Program-made: the position numbers and the translations under genes
The notes under the pieces: model-generated
What the model saw: the letters and a program-made list of their open reading frames with translations, nothing else
What the model was told of the DNA's origin: nothing
Database searches by the model: none
Source: Frankiales bacterium
GTDB taxonomy: Bacteria > Actinomycetota > Actinomycetes > Mycobacteriales > SCTD01
Length of the DNA stretch: 37,209 nt
Direction of reading: 5' to 3'
Assembly: GCA_025465135.1 (NCBI GenBank)
Contig: JAODNA010000112.1
Span: forward strand, 1 to 37,209
Shown here: piece by piece, positions 33,927 to 37,209 of the stretch
How the letters are laid out: every line of letters starts with the position of its first letter
Position numbering within the stretch: position 1 is the first letter of the stretch

Positions 33927-35236
33927 CGAGCGCCGGCGAGCCGGCCCAGCCGGCCGCGGCGCTGTGTGCGCGCGACCCCGACCAGGCCGGCGGCGAGGTC
34001 GGCGAGAGCGAGCCGCGCCGGCGAGGAGCCCGCCGCCTCTGTGAGGCTGCGGCCGGCCGCCACAGCCGCGTCGACGCCGCCGACATCCAGCGGCACGAAG
34101 GCCACGCTCTCGACACCGGCGTAGCGCAGCAGAGCCGCCCTGATCTCGCGCTCTGCATCGCCGGGGACGCTTGTCGAGCGCAGTCGGTTGACGACCACCG
34201 TCGGCACGGCGCCCGGGATGACCTCCTTGAGCTCGCCGAACCCGCGGACCAGCCGCTGAAGCCCGACCGGGTCGGCCGTGCCGACGGCGACGACGACGTC
34301 GGCTGCCTCGAGGAAGGCCAGGGTCGCGCCGTTGCGGCGAGGAGCCGCCGTGTCGAAGGCGAGCTCCTCGTCCTGCTCGAGGCAGAAGCCGCAGTCGACG
34401 ACCGTGACCGCAGCGAGTGACCGCGCCAGGCCGAGCACCGGCTCGAGCGCTGCCGGGCGCAGTTCCGGCCAGCGGTCGGCCCGCGAGATCCCGGACAGCA
34501 GCCGGAAGCCGGGCGCCACCGTGCGGGCGAGGTCGGCGAGCGCGGCGAGGTGGAGCTGGCCGTTGTTGGCGAGCCGCGCCGCGGCGGCGAGGCCGGGCGA
34601 CTCGTCGAGCACGCCGAGCAGCTGGGCCACGACCCCGCCGTACACATCGCCGTCGATCAGGAGCGCAGACCGGCCGAGCGCGGCGATCTCACCGGCGAGC
34701 CCGACGGCGACCGTGGTGCGGCCCGGGGCACCCGTCGGTCCCCAGACCGCGATGACCCGGCCGGTCCCCACCCCGACGTCTGGGGCCGAGACGACGGGCT
34801 CCGCGGCGGCGAGGTCGGTCAGCGCGGCCCGCGGATCGCCGAAGGACGCGAGCTCGCCGGGGCTCGCGCCGAGGCCCCGCTCCACCGTCTCCATCACCGC
34901 GGCACTGATCGCGGCGGGGGACGCGTCGGCCGGCAGGACCTCGGTGACGCCGAGCTGGCGCAGCCGGCGCTCCGCGTCCTCGTCTCCCGGTGGCACCAGG
35001 CCCACGACCGCGACCCCGGCGACGGCGAGGCGGGCCAGCGCGTCGCGGTCGAGCCGGCGCAGGTCCGCGGAGAGCAGCACCGCTCGGGCCTGCCCCGTCG
35101 CAGCGGTCGCCAGCAGGTCGGCGAGGTCGACGCACCGCCGTACGACGCTGACCCCGTGGTCACCGCGCTCGAGCGCCGCGACCAGCTGGGCCTCCCACAC
35201 GGCGTCCGAGACGGCCGTCAGGACCGGCACCGCCAT
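33923..35236 (-). CDS. CpaE-like MinD/ParA family protein of the Tad system
   Basis: Receiver-like N-terminus; P-loop [49 protein letters not shown]; start ATG 35236 overlaps the SAF gene stop. Confidence 0.8.
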   Translation of the reverse strand: MAVPVLTAVSDAVWEAQLVAALERGDHGVSVVRRCVDLADLLATAATGQARAVLLSADLRRLDRDALARLAVAGVAVVGLVPPGDEDAERRLRQLGVTEVLPADASPAAISAAVMETVERGLGASPGELASFGDPRAALTDLAAAEPVVSAPDVGVGTGRVIAVWGPTGAPGRTTVAVGLAGEIAALGRSALLIDGDVYGGVVAQLLGVLDESPGLAAAARLANNGQLHLAALADLARTVAPGFRLLSGISRADRWPELRPAALEPVLGLARSLAAVTVVDCGFCLEQDEELAFDTAAPRRNGATLAFLEAADVVVAVGTADPVGLQRLVRGFGELKEVIPGAVPTVVVNRLRSTSVPGDAEREIRAALLRYAGVESVAFVPLDVGGVDAAVAAGRSLTEAAGSSPARLALADLAAGLVGVARTQRRGRLGRLAGAR

Positions 35237-35919
35237 CAGCTCGTGCCCGTCGTCTCGGACTCCTGCTTGCGGGGGACGCCGACGAGGTCGATGCGGCCCT
35301 CCGACATCGCCGCCAGCAGCAGCGGCACGTCGGCCGGCCGGACGCGGAGCACGACGGGCTCGTCGTCGTTGGAGGCCGACAGGCCGCCGCTGGCCCGCCG
35401 GAGCAGGACGGTCACGTTGCGCACGACGAGCCGCGGCGGTGTGGCGGACGCGCTGGTCGTCGCACCGGCCTTCGACTCCGGGCTGACGTAGACGTCGACC
35501 TGCGCGCCGCTCGTGAGGTTGGGCGGCAGGTGCCCGCGCCGGACGGGGACGGTGAGGAACCGGAACGACAGATCTGCGCCGGGCTTCGACAGCGCGTTGA
35601 AGGGCAGCAGCTCGCCCCCACCGACACCGCGCCGCAGGAAGTAGCCGACCGGCGCCGGACCGGTGCCGCGGACGTAGTTCTCCGAGTGCCCGAACAGCCG
35701 CACGCGGACCCGGGTCAGGTCGCGGTCGGCCAGCTGGGCGCCGGGCGCGAGGTCGTGCGTCGTGGCCCACACCGTCTGCGAGCGGTCGGCCGACGACAGC
35801 ACGCGCGCTCCGACCACGACGCTGGTCAGCACGAGCAGCACACCGAGCACCAGCCGGGTGTCGAGCCAGCCGGGCGTCGCCAGCCGGTTCGCCTTCGGCG
35901 ACGGTGGGGAGTCGGTCAC
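35236..35919 (-). CDS. SAF-domain (CpaB-like) membrane protein
   Basis: TM RLVLGVLLVLTSVVVGARVLSSADRS, then SAF-like VWATTHDLAPGAQLADRDLTRVRVRLF. GTG 35919 preferred; ATG 35955 alternative. Confidence 0.78.
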   Translation of the reverse strand: MTDSPPSPKANRLATPGWLDTRLVLGVLLVLTSVVVGARVLSSADRSQTVWATTHDLAPGAQLADRDLTRVRVRLFGHSENYVRGTGPAPVGYFLRRGVGGGELLPFNALSKPGADLSFRFLTVPVRRGHLPPNLTSGAQVDVYVSPESKAGATTSASATPPRLVVRNVTVLLRRASGGLSASNDDEPVVLRVRPADVPLLLAAMSEGRIDLVGVPRKQESETTGTS

Positions 35920-36008
35920 CCGGGCATCCTTGCGTACGGCGGCGGCCCCGTGCACGGCCTGTGGATGACGCCCGACTCGTCCTCGTGCTGGGTGCGAGAC
36001 TCGCTCCC

Positions 36009-36245
36009 ATGGCAGCCGATCGGTTCCTGCAGCTGGCGGACGTCGCCGACGTCCTCAACATCTCCGCGTCCCAGACCTACGCGCTCGTCCGCAGCGGCGA
36101 GCTCCCCGCCATCAAGATCGGTGGCCGCGGCCAGTGGCGCGTCGAGCGCACGGCACTCGAGGCCTACATCGCGCGGTGCTACGAGGAGACGAAGGCCTTC
36201 GTCTCCTCCCACCCGGTGCGCGAGGGCGAGCTCGCCGACGGCTGA
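36009..36245 (+). CDS. Excisionase/BldC-like helix-turn-helix DNA-binding protein
   Basis: MAADRFLQLADVADVLNISASQTYALVRSGELPAIKIGGRGQWRVERTALEAYIARCYEETKAF: HTH_17-type fold. Confidence 0.88.
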   Translation: MAADRFLQLADVADVLNISASQTYALVRSGELPAIKIGGRGQWRVERTALEAYIARCYEETKAFVSSHPVREGELADG

Positions 36246-36247
36246 CG

Positions 36248-36802
36248 TCAGCGGCTGCGCAGCAGCGCGACCGCGCTGATCGGGACGAGGCGCACCTGAC
36301 GGACGGCGGCGGCCCGGCGCGGCTCCCCCGGCGGGTGCTCGGCGAGCTCCACGTGGTCGGCTCCGACGCGGTCCGCGGTACCGGCGACCGCCGATCCGTC
36401 CCGCAGCACGATGCTGACCCCCTCGCGGTCCCGCGCCAGCCCCCGCAGGGCCCAGCGCAGGTCCAGCCGCCGGCCCACCTCGCCCTCGCTGCCCGGAACA
36501 GCCGACTGCGGCCCCAGGCCGGCGATGCCCAGCACCGACGCGAGCGGCACGAGCACCTCGCGTAGCCCGGTCTCCGCCAGCAGCAGCCAGTCGACACCGG
36601 TGTCCTGCAGGCTGCCGTGCACGGTGCCGGCCCCCCACACCGTCACCGCGACCTGACGCCCCTCGGCGGCGCGCAGGCGGTCGACCGTGCGCAGCAACCC
36701 GGTCTCGCGGCGGGTGCGGTCGGCGACCTCGCCCTGCAGCTCGGCCGCCTCGGCCGCCTCGAGCTGTGCCTCGAGGTCGTCGAACAGGGCCTGCCAGCGC
36801 AT
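36248..36802 (-). CDS. Conserved hypothetical protein
   Basis: ATG 36802; [59 protein letters not shown]... coiled-coil-like N-terminus. Confidence 0.65.
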   Translation of the reverse strand: MRWQALFDDLEAQLEAAEAAELQGEVADRTRRETGLLRTVDRLRAAEGRQVAVTVWGAGTVHGSLQDTGVDWLLLAETGLREVLVPLASVLGIAGLGPQSAVPGSEGEVGRRLDLRWALRGLARDREGVSIVLRDGSAVAGTADRVGADHVELAEHPPGEPRRAAAVRQVRLVPISAVALLRSR

Positions 36803-36843
36803 CCCGGCAGCCTGCCGCCCTCCACATCGACCGTCAACCTGGG

Positions 36844-36872
36844 TTGACTGAGCGATATCGTCATCGTATAAA
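36844..36872 (+). promoter_or_regulatory. Candidate sigma70-type promoter
   Basis: TTGACT (36844-36849), 17-nt spacer, TATAAA (36867-36872), upstream of the ATG at 36913. Confidence 0.65.
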
Positions 36873-36900
36873 CGCAAATGCAAGCAAACGTAAGCAACCG
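36871..36900 (+). repeat. Three tandem 10-bp direct repeats, candidate operator
   Basis: AACGCAAATG / CAAGCAAACG / TAAGCAACCG; consensus nAmGCAAmYG, directly downstream of the -10 element. Confidence 0.6.
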
Positions 36901-36912
36901 AACGGAGCGGTG

Positions 36913-37209
36913 ATGATGCCTCCCCGGCAGGCGGCGCTCGGCCCGGCCGTCATCGGCGTCGTGCTGCTCGCGGCCGCACCCGCCCCGTCCGCCGCGCTGG
37001 CGACGCTGCGCGAGACGGCGACCGCACCCGATGCCACCGCTCCCGTCCTTGCACTGGTCGCCCTCGTCGCGTGGGCGCTGCTGGCCTGGCTGCTCCTCGT
37101 CGCCACCGCGGCGACGCTCGCCGCCCGCGGCCCGGGGGCAGCCGGTCGGGTCGCAGACGCGGTCGCCCGCCGGGTCGCGCCGGTGGCGATCCGGCGTGTC
37201 GTCGAGGTC
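36913..37209 (+). CDS. N-terminus of a membrane protein (partial, runs off window)
   Basis: [75 protein letters not shown]...; 99 codons open to the window end; two hydrophobic segments. Confidence 0.6.
   Translation, partial: MMPPRQAALGPAVIGVVLLAAAPAPSAALATLRETATAPDATAPVLALVALVAWALLAWLLLVATAATLAARGPGAAGRVADAVARRVAPVAIRRVVEV

Noticed and set aside
35237-36061. Upstream extension of the CpaE-like ORF to 712 aa
   Set aside because: Extension overlaps the SAF gene out of frame; ATG 35236 with an ATGA overlap is a better start.

Overview
This is a gene-dense, high-GC actinobacterial chromosomal window with no rRNA, tRNA, CRISPR or transposase that I could recognise. On the left, minus strand: the start of a secreted M23-like protein, ftsX, ftsE, an LPXTG protein, prfB, an S8 subtilase and a Tad/Flp pilus operon (tadA-tadB-tadC-pilin-like-TadE-TadE-TadG). 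In the centre, plus strand: a lipoprotein, a giant 3787-aa exported RTX/EF-hand protein, an overlapping 45-aa single-TM ORF that is missing from the ORF track, and a 1422-aa FHA-FtsK/EssC-like triple-ATPase protein. On the right: pruA, a patatin, a WS/DGAT acyltransferase, a HAD hydrolase, a LytR_C protein, an acyl-CoA dehydrogenase, a detached CpaE/SAF(CpaB) Tad pair, a small HTH protein and a membrane protein running off the window. The strongest candidate for an undescribed system is the plus-strand block 9841-26202: lipoprotein, Cys-rich giant RTX protein, TM microprotein and EssC-like ATPase, with no canonical T1SS or T7SS partner in the window, set inside a split Tad locus. A second notable signal is a near-consensus sigma70-type promoter at 36844-36872 followed by three 10-bp-phased direct repeats, close to a small excisionase/BldC-like HTH gene. 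All calls come from reading the sequence and translations; no searches were run.
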